Assembly: GCF_015477605.1 (NCBI RefSeq)
Contig: NZ_JADLQX010000010.1
Location: 62,001 to 126,000 of the forward strand
Origin: Nocardia amamiensis
GTDB lineage: Bacteria > Actinomycetota > Actinomycetes > Mycobacteriales > Mycobacteriaceae
Reading direction: 5' to 3'
DNA: 64,000 nt
Made by a program: the position numbers and the translations under genes. Each line of letters begins with the position of its first letter. The stretch's first letter is position 1. The notes beneath the pieces were generated by a model. The model did no database searches and was not told where the DNA came from. It saw only the letters and a list, made by a program, of their open reading frames with translations. Shown piece by piece: positions 46,438 through 56,994 of the stretch.

Positions 46438-47706
46438 TTACGCGGCCGTGAAGCGAGTCGGCAGTGCCGCCAAGCCGCGGATCACCACGTTGGGCTTGTA
46501 CGGCGGTGTATCCGAAAGCAACTCGATGTCGCGAACCTTCCGCAACAACACCTCCAGCAGCACTTCCATCTCGAGCAGCGCGAGCGGTGCGCCGAGGCAG
46601 TAGTGGATGCCGAGGCTGAAGCCGAGGTGCTTCTTGGCCGGGTTCATCGGGTCGGCGTAGCGGGCGACGTCGACGCGGTCGGGATCGGCGTAGGCGGCGG
46701 CGTCGCGGTTGGCCGAATTGATCAGCACCACAACGCCTTCGCCCGGCTCGAAGTCGTGCCCGGCCAGGGTGATCGGGCGGGTCGCGGCGCGCGTGGTGAT
46801 CTGCACCGACGGCTCGAGGCGCAAGAGTTCGTCGGGCGCCGACGCGGTCAGCTCCGGGCGTTTGCGCATCGCGTCGATCTGGCCGGGGTTGCGCATCAGC
46901 TGGAGCATGCCGGTGCCGATCAGATTGGCGGTGGTCTCGTGCCCGGCCACGAACGTGGTGATGCAGGTGGCCAGCAACTCCTGTTCGGTGAGCACGTCAC
47001 CGCGGTCCTCGACCTGCGACAGCGCACTGAGCAGGTCGTCTTTCGGATCGCGGCGGCGCTCGTTCAGCAACTCGCGGAAGTACGCCATGAAGCCGCGCGA
47101 AGCCGCGCTGCGCGCCTTCAGTGCTTCCCCGGGCAGTGTGTAATCGTGGTCGAAACCGCGGGCCAGATCCTGCGACCAGCGATGCACCTGGTCGTAGGCA
47201 TCCGGCGGCACGCCGATCAGTTCGCAGGCGATGATCAGCGGCAGCGGGTAGGCGATCATCTCGACGAGGTCGAATTCCCCTGCCGCCAAGGCCTGGTCGA
47301 CCAATTGCTCGGCGAGCTCCGCGATGCGCGGACGCAGCCTGGTCACCATGCGCGGGGTGAAGCCCTTGGTCACCAAGTTGCGCAGCCGGGTGTGGTCCGG
47401 CGGCTCCATCCAGAGGAACGAGGTGGGCAGTTCCTCGGCCGCGTCCTCCGGCGACACCGTCGGATGCATCATGGCCGCTTCCTCCGCGTGGCTCCACGCG
47501 GTGGTCGACAGCACGGCGGCGCAGTCGTCGTAGCGGGTGAGCAGATAGTGGCCGAGTGGCGTCCGGTGCAGTCTGCCTGCCTCGCGCAGCACCCGGGCGG
47601 GCGTGTACGGATCCGGTCGGCCTTCGGGGCCGAAGAGCTGGGTCAGCGCTGTCTGGATGCTGGAATCCGGTTCCGCGACAGCGATATCCGCGGTTGACGA
47701 GTCCAT
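46438..47706 (-). CDS. Cytochrome P450 (cluster, third minus-strand P450)
   Basis: A 422-residue bacterial class I P450. I-helix AGHETT in FVAGHETTANLIG, K-helix DELLR (ExxR present), and heme loop FSLGIHYC. CAGGAGGG precedes ATG 47706; the longer in-frame start at 47730 is not needed. It needs a ferredoxin partner, and none is encoded here. Last gene of the minus-strand operon, after the FAD monooxygenase gene. It probably hydroxylates or epoxidises the fatty-acid-derived product of the divergent operon. Confidence 0.94.
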   Translation of the reverse strand: MDSSTADIAVAEPDSSIQTALTQLFGPEGRPDPYTPARVLREAGRLHRTPLGHYLLTRYDDCAAVLSTTAWSHAEEAAMMHPTVSPEDAAEELPTSFLWMEPPDHTRLRNLVTKGFTPRMVTRLRPRIAELAEQLVDQALAAGEFDLVEMIAYPLPLIIACELIGVPPDAYDQVHRWSQDLARGFDHDYTLPGEALKARSAASRGFMAYFRELLNERRRDPKDDLLSALSQVEDRGDVLTEQELLATCITTFVAGHETTANLIGTGMLQLMRNPGQIDAMRKRPELTASAPDELLRLEPSVQITTRAATRPITLAGHDFEPGEGVVVLINSANRDAAAYADPDRVDVARYADPMNPAKKHLGFSLGIHYCLGAPLALLEMEVLLEVLLRKVRDIELLSDTPPYKPNVVIRGLAALPTRFTAA

Positions 47707-47766
47707 GGTGGTCCCTCCTGTGCGGAGCACCGACGCTGGCCGGTGCTGCCGGTCGTTCGGAATGCG

Positions 47767-49176
47767 TCAGTGATCGGAATGGATGCGGGAGCGCGGGCCC
47801 GGCCGCGATGACGGATCCGGCTCCGGAACAGGTCCGGGACTGGACGGGCGGGTGCGCGGCGGCCTGTCCGCGGATCCGCCGCCGCGCAGCAGGATCCGAC
47901 CCGCGAGCAGCGGGTGCAGCAGTGCCGCCGGCGGGTCGGCCAGGTTCGCCACCCGCAGGAACGTTCGCGCCACCCGCGGGTCGACGTGCGCGGCGCGATG
48001 AACGCGGGCGACGTACGCGTTGCCGAGCCGGGTCCTTACCGTGCGTGGTCCGGCCACACCCGGATGCGCCAGGTCGGCCCCCGCCGACAGTTGCCACGCG
48101 ACGTCGAGCACCTTGTCCGCCGCCGCGTAGAACCGCGCGGGCAGACCGGATTCGCTCAGACCCGTGCGCAGGCATTCGCGCAGCGCGATCGCCTGCTGGG
48201 CAGCGACTGCCATGCCCTGGGCATACAGCGGGTTGAAGCTGCACAGCGCGTCGCCGAGCAGGAGGAATCCATCCGGCACCGCCGCGCGGCGCGGGTAGCG
48301 CTTGCGCACCGGCGAGCGGAACCGGTGCGGCACCGCGTCGCCGAGCGGTTCGGAACTCCGGACGATGTCGTGAATATCCGGCGCGGCGAGTGTGGCGGCG
48401 AAGCGCACGAAACCGTCCGGATCGGTGGGCGGATGATCGCCCAGGATCCCGGCGAGGGTGATGTGCCAGCGATCGCCCTCCACCCGGATCGCGCCGCCGC
48501 CGCGCCCATCGGCCTCGGTGGAGATGATCACCGAGGACTGATTTTCCAGCTGTCCTTCGGTGCGCCGGTAGAACCGTGAGGCGTAGCCCAGATCCACCTC
48601 GATCCGCTGCTCGTCCGGCGGTTGAGCGCCGAGCGCGGTGAGCCAGACCGAAGCACGCGAACCGCGCCCGGAAGCGTCGACGACGAGGTCCGTGGCGTAT
48701 GTCTCCTCGCACGATTCGCCGGATACCGCGACCGCGCGTACCCGGCGCGCGTCACCGATCAGACCGCGCGCGGTCCCGGTCCGCAACCGAACGCTGGGCA
48801 GGGCCGAAACGCGTTCACGCAGCACCGCTTCCAACAGCGGTCTGGTCGCTATCACGGACGTCAGGCCGGTCGAGGTCGGCGCGGCCCGCAGTCCGCCCAC
48901 ATACCACCGGGTGTCGGCCAGCGCCTCGGCGATGGTCGCGCCGCGGGCCGCCATCTCGGCGGTGAACCCAGGGAAGAGTTCCTCGAGGATGGTCCGGCCA
49001 CGGTCCAGCAGCCCGTGCAGATGCCGCGCCTGCGGCACGCCTTTGCGCATGCCGTGGATGTCGAACCCGTCGCGTTCGACCACGGTCACCTGTGCGAAGT
49101 GTTCCGCCAGTACCCGGGCCGTCAGCAGCCCGGCGACACCAGCGCCGATGACGACCGCGTGCCGCTTCTCGTTCAC
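47767..49176 (-). CDS. FAD-dependent monooxygenase
   Basis: A 469-residue flavoprotein of the aromatic-hydroxylase/squalene-epoxidase-like fold. VIGAGVAGLLTARVL binds FAD, followed by the ERD at the end of the second strand. LLLGDALCSFNPLYAQGMAVA is the second FAD contact. It starts at GTG 49176, overlapping the upstream P450 stop (GTGA). A Pro/Arg-rich, disordered C-terminus of about 40 residues follows. It probably epoxidises or hydroxylates a double bond made by the cluster desaturases. Confidence 0.9.
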   Translation of the reverse strand: MNEKRHAVVIGAGVAGLLTARVLAEHFAQVTVVERDGFDIHGMRKGVPQARHLHGLLDRGRTILEELFPGFTAEMAARGATIAEALADTRWYVGGLRAAPTSTGLTSVIATRPLLEAVLRERVSALPSVRLRTGTARGLIGDARRVRAVAVSGESCEETYATDLVVDASGRGSRASVWLTALGAQPPDEQRIEVDLGYASRFYRRTEGQLENQSSVIISTEADGRGGGAIRVEGDRWHITLAGILGDHPPTDPDGFVRFAATLAAPDIHDIVRSSEPLGDAVPHRFRSPVRKRYPRRAAVPDGFLLLGDALCSFNPLYAQGMAVAAQQAIALRECLRTGLSESGLPARFYAAADKVLDVAWQLSAGADLAHPGVAGPRTVRTRLGNAYVARVHRAAHVDPRVARTFLRVANLADPPAALLHPLLAGRILLRGGGSADRPPRTRPSSPGPVPEPDPSSRPGPRSRIHSDH

Positions 49177-50393
49177 AGGGTCACCGGCAGGGACAATATG
49201 CCGCGGTGGATCAGGCTGGGCCGGTACTCGATCGCGTCGGTCGCCAGGGCCAGCTTCGGCGCCCGCGCCAGCAGCGCGCCCACCGCGGCCTCCGCCTCGA
49301 TCCGCGCCAGCGGCGCGCCAACGCAGTAGTGGATGCCCAGGCTGAAGCCGAGATGCTTTCGGGCCGGGCGGTTTCCGGCATAGCGGGTGACGTCGAAGGT
49401 ATCCGCGTCCGGGTACACCCGCTCGTCCCTGCTGGCCGACGCCGTGAGCACCACGACGCCGTCGCCGCGGCGGAACTGGTGCTCGCCGACCGTGGTGTCG
49501 GCCAGGGCGACGCGGATGGTGAACTGGGTGGGCGCGTCGTAGCGCAGCATCTCGTCGAGCGCGGGCGCGATCAGCTCCGGGTTGTCCCGCAGTCGCGCGA
49601 GCTGATCCGGATTGCGCAGCACCGCGAGCATGCCGTTGCCGATCAGGTTGATCGAGGTCTCCATGCCCGCGACCAGCGTCAGCAGCGCCATGCCGATCAC
49701 CTCCGGCTCGGCGAGCTGGTCGCCGTCCGCGCTCGCCGCGACCAGAGCACTCAGCAGGTCCGCGGTCGGATTCGCCTTCTTCTGCTGGACCAGGCGGGCG
49801 AAGTAGCCCATGCACTCCATTGCCGCCGCGCCGCGCGCGGCCACGTCCTCCGGAGCGAGCAGCGAGTCCGGGTCGCTGCCGCGCGCGATGGCCAGCTGCC
49901 ACTCCCGGAACTTCGCACCGTCGGCCGGGTCGGCGCCCAGGAGCCGGACCGGGACCATCGCCACCGCCAGCGGCACGGCCAAATCGTTGAGCACATCCAG
50001 TTCGCCGCGCTCGAGGGCGGTGTCGATGATCTCCCGCACGACCTGTCCCGCCGGCACCATCTCGGCCATCAGCCGTGGCGTGAAGGCCTTCGCCACCAGC
50101 TTGCGGTAGCGGCCGTGCTCGGGCGGATCCATCCGGACGAACGAACCGGGGATCGCGGCCGTGGTGTCCCGGAACGGGCTGATGCCCGCCGCGTAGCCAT
50201 GGCCCCAGTCGGCGCCGGTCAGGATCGCGGCGCACTCCTCGTAGCGGGTGATCAAGGTGACCGGCACGTCGCCCAAGGCGTACGGGAACAGCGGCGCCGC
50301 CTCACGCACGCGCTGGTACGCCGGATAGGGGTCGGCGCGCTCGCTCGGGTCGAAGGCATCGAAGGTCACATCGGTGGGGGTAGCGGTGTTCAT
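49173..50393 (-). CDS. Cytochrome P450 (cluster, second), I-helix variant AGMETS
   Basis: A 406-residue P450 with intact ExxR (EMLR) and heme loop (FSLGIHYC). The I-helix reads LVAGMETSINL, so the position before the Glu-Thr pair is Met rather than the usual His/Asp, and Thr is followed by Ser. ATG 50393 follows CAGGAGGCCC; 33 codons of open frame upstream are ignored. It is coupled to the FAD monooxygenase by a GTGA overlap and follows the first P450 gene by 46 bp. Confidence 0.94.
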   Translation of the reverse strand: MNTATPTDVTFDAFDPSERADPYPAYQRVREAAPLFPYALGDVPVTLITRYEECAAILTGADWGHGYAAGISPFRDTTAAIPGSFVRMDPPEHGRYRKLVAKAFTPRLMAEMVPAGQVVREIIDTALERGELDVLNDLAVPLAVAMVPVRLLGADPADGAKFREWQLAIARGSDPDSLLAPEDVAARGAAAMECMGYFARLVQQKKANPTADLLSALVAASADGDQLAEPEVIGMALLTLVAGMETSINLIGNGMLAVLRNPDQLARLRDNPELIAPALDEMLRYDAPTQFTIRVALADTTVGEHQFRRGDGVVVLTASASRDERVYPDADTFDVTRYAGNRPARKHLGFSLGIHYCVGAPLARIEAEAAVGALLARAPKLALATDAIEYRPSLIHRGILSLPVTL

Positions 50394-50439
50394 CGGGCCT
50401 CCTGTAACTTGCGCGCACCCGGTCGGTGCGAATCGCCCC

Positions 50440-51678
<1,239 letters not shown>

Positions 51679-51909
51679 CGGAAACTCCTGGATAGAAATG
51701 GACGCGACACGGAATTCCCCGGCCGGACGGAAAGAAATTCCGTCGTCCATGGTGGTGGCCCGCGGACGCGTGGCGCGGTGGCGATTGCCCGTTCCTATCG
51801 GGCCATAGTGCAAATACCTTGTCCGCCAGTGTGATCGGATGATCGGCATTCTTTATCGCCGATATCAGTTCACAACGAGTTCAAAGCATCGTCACAATTC
51901 GCTGTTGTC

Positions 51910-53577
51910 GTGGCAGACATGAATTCCGCGGAATCGGCCGGAACCCTGCACGGCCGCCTCGTCGAGATCGCCGCCGCCCATCCCGCGGTGGCGGCCACGT
52001 TCTGGTCGGTGCCGGAGACCGTGGACTACGCCGAGCTGCGTCGGCGGTCCCTGGCGGTCGCGGCGGCACTGGTCCGCCGGGGTGTGCGGCGCGGGGAACC
52101 GATGGGCATCCTCGCTCCGAACGCGCCCGAGTTTCTCACCAGCCTGTTCGGCATCGCGGCGGCGGGGGGCGCGGCCACTCCCCTGCCGCTGCCCACTGGC
52201 GCACGGGCGACCAGCGTTTACCCACGGAGGCTGGCGGCCATCACCGCGGCCGCGGGCATGCGCACCGTCCTGGTGTCGCATCGCTTCGCCGATCTGACCG
52301 CAGCGCTGCACGACGCGATGGACATCGAATTTCTCGACACCACAGCGCTTATGGAGTACGTGGCGACCTCGGATGTTCCGCTTCCCACGCTCGGGGCCGG
52401 CGACTTGGCCATCGTGCAGTTCACCTCCGGCAGCACCGCGACACCCAAAGGCGTCCGCCTGACCCACCACAACGTGCTCAGCGGCCTCGCGTCGATCCGC
52501 ACCGGCATTCAGCTGGGCCCGGACGATCAGGGCGGCTTCTGGCTGCCGCTGTTCCATGACATGGGCCTGTTCGGCACGCTCTCGGCGATCCTGCGCGGGA
52601 TTCCCGCGCACGTGTGGTCGCCGGTCGCGTTCGTCAAGGACCCGGCGCGCTGGCTCGCCGAATTCGCCGCCGGCGGCACGACCATCACCGCGATGCCCAA
52701 CTTCGGCTACGAGGCGCTGCTGTCGGCCGTGCCGCCGGAGCGGGTACGCGATTACGACCTGAGCCGCTGGCGGATTGCGTTCAACGGATCGGAACCGATA
52801 TCCCGGGATGTGGTACTCGCCTTCTGCGAGCGTTTCGCTCCCACGGGATTCCGGCCGACGACGATGTTCGGCGTCTACGGCATGGCCGAGGCCACCTTGG
52901 CGGTGACCTTTCCCCCGCTCGGCCGGGAACCTGTCTTCGAGTGGGTCGACCGTGCCGAGTTGTCCGATAACGCTGTGGCACAACCGGTTGCGCCGGACGT
53001 GCCGGGCGCGCGGGCGGTCGCGGGCGTGGGCGCGCCGGTAGACCGGCTGCGGTTGCGCGTGGTCACCCCGGACGGCGACCGCGACCTGCCCGACGGCGCG
53101 GTCGGCGAGATTCTCATCCAGGGCGACGCGGTCACCGGCGGATACCTGGCCGTCGACCCGGCGCGGGTCGCCGGGCTGTTCACCGACGGCTGGCTGCGCA
53201 CCGGCGACCTCGGATATCTGCGCGACGGCGAGCTCTTCGTCACCGGCCGGTGCAAGGACATGATCACCGTCCGCGGCGTGAACTACTACGCGCAGGACGT
53301 CGAAGCCGCCGTGCGCGACCTCGACGGCGTGTACAAGGGCCGGTGCACGGCGGCGATCGACCCCGACGGAGCGGACGTGATCGCGCTGATCGCCGAATCC
53401 GAGTGCACCGGAGCAGAAGCCGACGCCCTTGCCGAGGCGATCCGCGCCAGGATCTCCGCCGGACTCGGCCTGGCCGCGGTCGCGGTCTATCTCGTCGCGC
53501 CCCGCAGCATCCCCCGGACCAGCAGCGGCAAGCTCCAGCGGCTCGCCGCCCGCGACCTCATCACGCACCGCCGGTAA
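51910..53577 (+). CDS. Fatty acyl-AMP ligase (FAAL-like)
   Basis: A 555-residue ANL-superfamily ligase of the FAAL type. The P-loop is FTSGSTATPKG (171-181). The block MPNFGYEALL with later RWRIAFNGSEPIS is typical of FAALs such as FadD32. TGDLGYLRDGELFVTGR and the C-terminal SGKLQRLA (catalytic Lys) complete it. FAALs form the acyl-adenylate and pass the acyl chain to an ACP rather than CoA. The free ACP gene in this operon is the natural acceptor. Starts at GTG 51910 or ATG 51919. Confidence 0.93.
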   Translation: MADMNSAESAGTLHGRLVEIAAAHPAVAATFWSVPETVDYAELRRRSLAVAAALVRRGVRRGEPMGILAPNAPEFLTSLFGIAAAGGAATPLPLPTGARATSVYPRRLAAITAAAGMRTVLVSHRFADLTAALHDAMDIEFLDTTALMEYVATSDVPLPTLGAGDLAIVQFTSGSTATPKGVRLTHHNVLSGLASIRTGIQLGPDDQGGFWLPLFHDMGLFGTLSAILRGIPAHVWSPVAFVKDPARWLAEFAAGGTTITAMPNFGYEALLSAVPPERVRDYDLSRWRIAFNGSEPISRDVVLAFCERFAPTGFRPTTMFGVYGMAEATLAVTFPPLGREPVFEWVDRAELSDNAVAQPVAPDVPGARAVAGVGAPVDRLRLRVVTPDGDRDLPDGAVGEILIQGDAVTGGYLAVDPARVAGLFTDGWLRTGDLGYLRDGELFVTGRCKDMITVRGVNYYAQDVEAAVRDLDGVYKGRCTAAIDPDGADVIALIAESECTGAEADALAEAIRARISAGLGLAAVAVYLVAPRSIPRTSSGKLQRLAARDLITHRR

Positions 53578-53600
53578 CCCGACCGAACTGGAGTTCTCTC

Positions 53601-54389
53601 GTGCACAGCTATGACGTCTTCCGCCACTACGAGCGCCTGCATTGGAAGCTGGCCGACCTCGATCTCGACGCCATCGACAAGTCCCTGGTCCGTCCCGAGT
53701 ACATCACGCTGGCCAAGAGCGCGACGATGGGCGAGTCCAACGTGATCGCCGCGGTGCACGGGTTCCTGAACGAATTCCTCGACGACTACGACTTCTCCAC
53801 CTTCGCGGTGGTGTGGGGCTACCAGGAGGTCCAGCACCACTACGCTTTCCGCTCCTGGCTCGGCGCGCTCGGCGAGAGCGTGGACGACAAGGCCGTCGAC
53901 TCGATGCGCGAGCCGTACGCGCCGGGCACCACGCCCTCGGCGACGCTGGCCACCAACATCATCTCCGAGCTCACCGTCAACCACATCTACCGCGCGGTCG
54001 CGAGCTGGGTCGAGGAGCCGGTGCTGAAAAGCCTGCTGCTCGACGCCAGTCGCGACGAGGCAGGCCACGCACGCGAGTTCATCCACTACGCCACCGAGCG
54101 GCTGCGGCAGCGGCCCGAAGAGCTGCCCTCGGTGCTGGAGACCCTGTACGTCTACAGCTCCGAGGCCAAGATCAAGCACCCGGTCAGCACCTTCAAGGCC
54201 GGCATCAGCGAGCTGGGCGACCACGAGACCATCGACACCGGGTTCGACCTGTTCCTGGAGCAGGTCGCCGCGGAGGGCGAGCTGGACGTGTTGCACGACA
54301 AGATCCGTCGCACGTTCGGCAACATGACCGGGCTGGACCTGTCCAGCAACGCCAAGGTCCGCCGCGCTCTGGCCGACGCGATCGCCTAG
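53601..54389 (+). CDS. Ferritin-like diiron acyl-ACP desaturase 1
   Basis: A 262-residue ferritin-like diiron protein. Iron ligands are visible as Glu45, E76-x-x-H79 (GYQEVQHH), Glu123 (ISELTVNH) and E153-x-x-H156 (RDEAGHAREF), the two-helix-pair pattern of soluble desaturases/oxygenases. It starts at GTG 53601 behind GGAG. Immediately follows the FAAL gene, so it probably acts on ACP-bound acyl chains, inserting a double (or triple) bond. Confidence 0.9.
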   Translation: MHSYDVFRHYERLHWKLADLDLDAIDKSLVRPEYITLAKSATMGESNVIAAVHGFLNEFLDDYDFSTFAVVWGYQEVQHHYAFRSWLGALGESVDDKAVDSMREPYAPGTTPSATLATNIISELTVNHIYRAVASWVEEPVLKSLLLDASRDEAGHAREFIHYATERLRQRPEELPSVLETLYVYSSEAKIKHPVSTFKAGISELGDHETIDTGFDLFLEQVAAEGELDVLHDKIRRTFGNMTGLDLSSNAKVRRALADAIA

Positions 54390-54393
54390 CGCC

Positions 54394-54963
54394 ATGGACC
54401 GCCACACCATGCCCGGCGAGGCCACCATGCACGGCGGGGTGGACACCGTCCGGGTGCCCTGGTCGGTGATCCCGGACTATCACTGCTTCGGCTGCTCGCC
54501 GCACAACGCGACCGGCCTGCGCCTGCGTTTCACCCCGCACCCGGACGGCCTGCAGGCGCGGTTCCGGCTCGGTCGCGAGTTCGAGTCCTATCCGGGCGTC
54601 GTGCACGGCGGCCTGATCGGCGTGATCTGCGACGAGGTGATGGGCAACCTGATCGTCCTGGCCCGCCACCACCCCGCGTTCACCGTGTCACAGCGGACCA
54701 GATTCCTCACACCACTGCTCATCGGCCGCGAATACCGCTGCGTCGCAACGTTGACCGACACACGGGCGGACCGGCCGATCCAGGCGGCCGCGGAGATCCG
54801 CGACGCCGACGATCTCGTCTGTGCCAGCTCCACCGCGGCCTACCAGCCGTTCGCGCTCGACGACGTGCGCCACCAACTCACCCTCGGCGACGACGAGGTC
54901 GCCGCGCTCGCCCACGCCCTGTCCGCGGGCACCGCCCGCACACCGAACGGAGTCCCGTCATGA
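54394..54963 (+). CDS. Hotdog-fold thioesterase (PaaI-like)
   Basis: A 189-residue hotdog-fold thioesterase. CFGCSPHNATGLRLRFTP opens the domain; GVVHGGLIGVICDEVMG is the catalytic HGG-type block with the Asp/Glu-containing helix. It probably hydrolyses the finished chain from the ACP, or edits the carrier. Its stop overlaps the ACP start (ATGA). Confidence 0.9.
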   Translation: MDRHTMPGEATMHGGVDTVRVPWSVIPDYHCFGCSPHNATGLRLRFTPHPDGLQARFRLGREFESYPGVVHGGLIGVICDEVMGNLIVLARHHPAFTVSQRTRFLTPLLIGREYRCVATLTDTRADRPIQAAAEIRDADDLVCASSTAAYQPFALDDVRHQLTLGDDEVAALAHALSAGTARTPNGVPS

Positions 54964-55226
54964 CCAGCACCCACACCGCCGACGACATCCTGCGCACCGT
55001 CACCGGCATCGCCGTCGCCGAGACCGGCATCCCGGAGGCCGAGCTGCGCCCCGACGCCGACCTGCGCGGCATGGCGGGCGTCGACTCGGTACGCGTGCTG
55101 CGCATGGTCGCCAAGATCGAGCGCACCTACGACATCGAGCTCGAGGACCAGGACGTCTTCGGTATGTCCACGCTGGACGACGTCGTCGCGGTGGTCGGCA
55201 AGGCACTGGCCGAGGCGGCGGCGTGA
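54960..55226 (+). CDS. Free-standing acyl carrier protein
   Basis: An 88-residue ACP. Four-helix ACP pattern with the phosphopantetheine Ser43 in GVDSVRVL, and acidic helix III (LEDQDVFGMSTLDD). It starts on the ATGA overlap with the thioesterase gene, and the methyltransferase starts at a GTG overlapping its stop. A dedicated ACP next to a FAAL and desaturases suggests that all chain modifications happen while bound to this carrier. Confidence 0.94.
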   Translation: MTSTHTADDILRTVTGIAVAETGIPEAELRPDADLRGMAGVDSVRVLRMVAKIERTYDIELEDQDVFGMSTLDDVVAVVGKALAEAAA

Positions 55227-56071
55227 CCGTCGCCGACCAGCCGGTCACCGCCGACACCAATCAGCACTACGACCTCGATCCGGACATCTTCGGCCAGTTC
55301 CTCGACCCGCTGCGCAAGTACAGCTCCGCGCTCTACACGTCCGACGCCGACACCCTCGAGCAGGCGCAGCGGCGGAAGCTGCGGTTCGTGGCCGACCGGC
55401 TCGGCCTCACCGGTGGCGAACGGCTGCTGGACGTCGGCTGCGGCTGGGGATCGCTGATCTTGTTCATGGCCACGGAATTGGGTTGCGAGACAGTCGGTAT
55501 CAGCCCGGCCCCGCGCCAGCACGAGTACATTGCCGAGCAAGCGCGCGCTCGCGGCGTCGCGGATCGGGTGCACACGCGCGTGGGCCATTTCGAGCGGATC
55601 GAGCTGGCGCCCCGGAGTTTCGACGCCGTGACGCTGCTCGGCTCGATCGTGCACATGCCCGATCTCGGCGCGATCTTCCGTCGCGCCCGCGCGGTGCTGC
55701 GCCGCGGCGGCACGCTGTACGTATCCGAGAGCTGCTTCCGCAACGCGGCGGCGCGCACGGCGTTCGACGCCAAGGACGGCACCGAATTCGTCCGCGAGGA
55801 CATCTTCGGATGGGGTGACCTGCGTCCGCTGTCGGATCTGGTGACCGCCGCCGAGGACGCGGGGTTCTCGATCATCGCGGTGGACGATCTCACCGACCAC
55901 TACCGCCGCACCATCGACGACTGGATCGCGGGCGTCGACGCCGCCGCCGGCCGCATCGACGCGCACGGCCCGGGCCTGGCCGCGAAACTGCGGCACTACC
56001 TCGAGATCGCGAACGCCGGATGGGGCTACACCACCAAGCATTACGCGCTGACCTGCCGTAACGCCCGCTGA
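55223..56071 (+). CDS. SAM-dependent methyltransferase (cyclopropane-fatty-acid-synthase family)
   Basis: A 282-residue SAM methyltransferase. LLDVGCGWGSLILFMA (68-83) is the SAM motif exactly as in CFA synthases and mycolic acid methyltransferases, which act on double bonds of acyl chains. The C-terminal DLTDHYRRTIDDWI block also fits. Starts at GTG 55223 overlapping the ACP stop. It probably methylates or cyclopropanates a double bond introduced by the desaturases. Confidence 0.92.
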   Translation: MTVADQPVTADTNQHYDLDPDIFGQFLDPLRKYSSALYTSDADTLEQAQRRKLRFVADRLGLTGGERLLDVGCGWGSLILFMATELGCETVGISPAPRQHEYIAEQARARGVADRVHTRVGHFERIELAPRSFDAVTLLGSIVHMPDLGAIFRRARAVLRRGGTLYVSESCFRNAAARTAFDAKDGTEFVREDIFGWGDLRPLSDLVTAAEDAGFSIIAVDDLTDHYRRTIDDWIAGVDAAAGRIDAHGPGLAAKLRHYLEIANAGWGYTTKHYALTCRNAR

Positions 56072-56086
56072 CCGGAGGAGGAGCAC

Positions 56087-56929
56087 ATGAACATCGAATC
56101 GGCGCTGATTCCCGTCGACGAGGTGGCCGCGGCCGTCGACGGGTTCCTCGCGGCGTCCCCGGCCGCGCGGGCCTGGGACGTGGAGACGGCGTTCGACTGG
56201 TCGCGCGCCGACGCGGGCAGGCTCACCGAGGGCCAGCGCTCCGCGGTGCGGTTCGTCACCCTGATCGAGGACCACCTGCCCGGCTATTTCGATGTCTACC
56301 ACCGGTATTTCCCGGTGGACGACAGCGTGGGCCGATCGGCGTTCATCCACAACCGCGAGCTGTACCACTTCACCGTCCGGTGGGCGCTGGAGGAGGACAC
56401 GCACGCTCGCGCGCTGACCCGCTACCAGGAGGCGTCCGGGATGGCCGAACGCCATGCGCTGCGTGCGGAATTGGCGGTCGAGGGCCAGAAGCCGTTCGAC
56501 CTGCCCTACCAGCACCCGGTGCAGTTCTTCGCCTACGCGCTGGTGCAGGAGAAGGCGACGCAGATGTACTACCAGCACCTGCGCGACGTGGTGGACGACC
56601 CGGTGCTCGGGGCGGTGCTTGCGCGGCTGTCCCGCGACGAGGCACGGCATTTCAGCTTCATGGCCGATGTCGTCGCGCGCTACCTGCGGGTACAGGGCGA
56701 CGCGACCGTCGAGCCGATCCGCGACGTGATCGCCACCTTCCGCATGCCCTTGGCCGACACCATGCGCGGCTACTGGCGGTGGGCGCTCCGGATCGCCGAT
56801 GTGGCCTCCTACGACCACACGGAGGCCTACGAGCACTTGGTGAAGGTCATCGACCGCGCCGTGGACGCCCGCAGCGACCGCCTGGACGAACTGGTGCGCT
56901 TCATCGGGGAGTGCCGTTCGCTCGCGTGA
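56087..56929 (+). CDS. Ferritin-like diiron acyl-ACP desaturase 2
   Basis: A 280-residue ferritin-like desaturase of the stearoyl-ACP desaturase/DesA type. Iron ligands: Glu61 (LIEDH), E103-x-x-H106 (EEDTHARA, the plant EENRHG position), Glu155 (VQEKATQ) and E185-x-x-H188 (RDEARHFSF). GGAGGAGG precedes the ATG. It is distinct from desaturase 1 (different spacing and sequence), so the cluster has two desaturation steps. A strong bidirectional terminator follows. Confidence 0.92.
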   Translation: MNIESALIPVDEVAAAVDGFLAASPAARAWDVETAFDWSRADAGRLTEGQRSAVRFVTLIEDHLPGYFDVYHRYFPVDDSVGRSAFIHNRELYHFTVRWALEEDTHARALTRYQEASGMAERHALRAELAVEGQKPFDLPYQHPVQFFAYALVQEKATQMYYQHLRDVVDDPVLGAVLARLSRDEARHFSFMADVVARYLRVQGDATVEPIRDVIATFRMPLADTMRGYWRWALRIADVASYDHTEAYEHLVKVIDRAVDARSDRLDELVRFIGECRSLA

Positions 56930-56937
56930 GCTCGGAA

Positions 56938-56985
56938 GCCGAACGACCCTGCCGCCGAGCATGTTTCGGGGCAGGGCCGTTCGGC
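56938..56985. terminator. Bidirectional terminator
   Basis: GCCGAACGACCCTGCC (56938-56953) pairs with GGCAGGGCCGTTCGGC (56970-56985) with one mismatch, loop of 16 nt. It lies between the convergent desaturase 2 and thioesterase genes and would stop both transcripts. Confidence 0.7.
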
Positions 56986-56994
56986 GTCCGCAGG

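Noticed and set aside
47767..50235. An 822-codon minus-strand open frame as one large protein
   Set aside because: Only the part from GTG 49176 has protein features (FAD fold). The upstream part is the shadow of the P450 gene at 49173-50393 in another frame.
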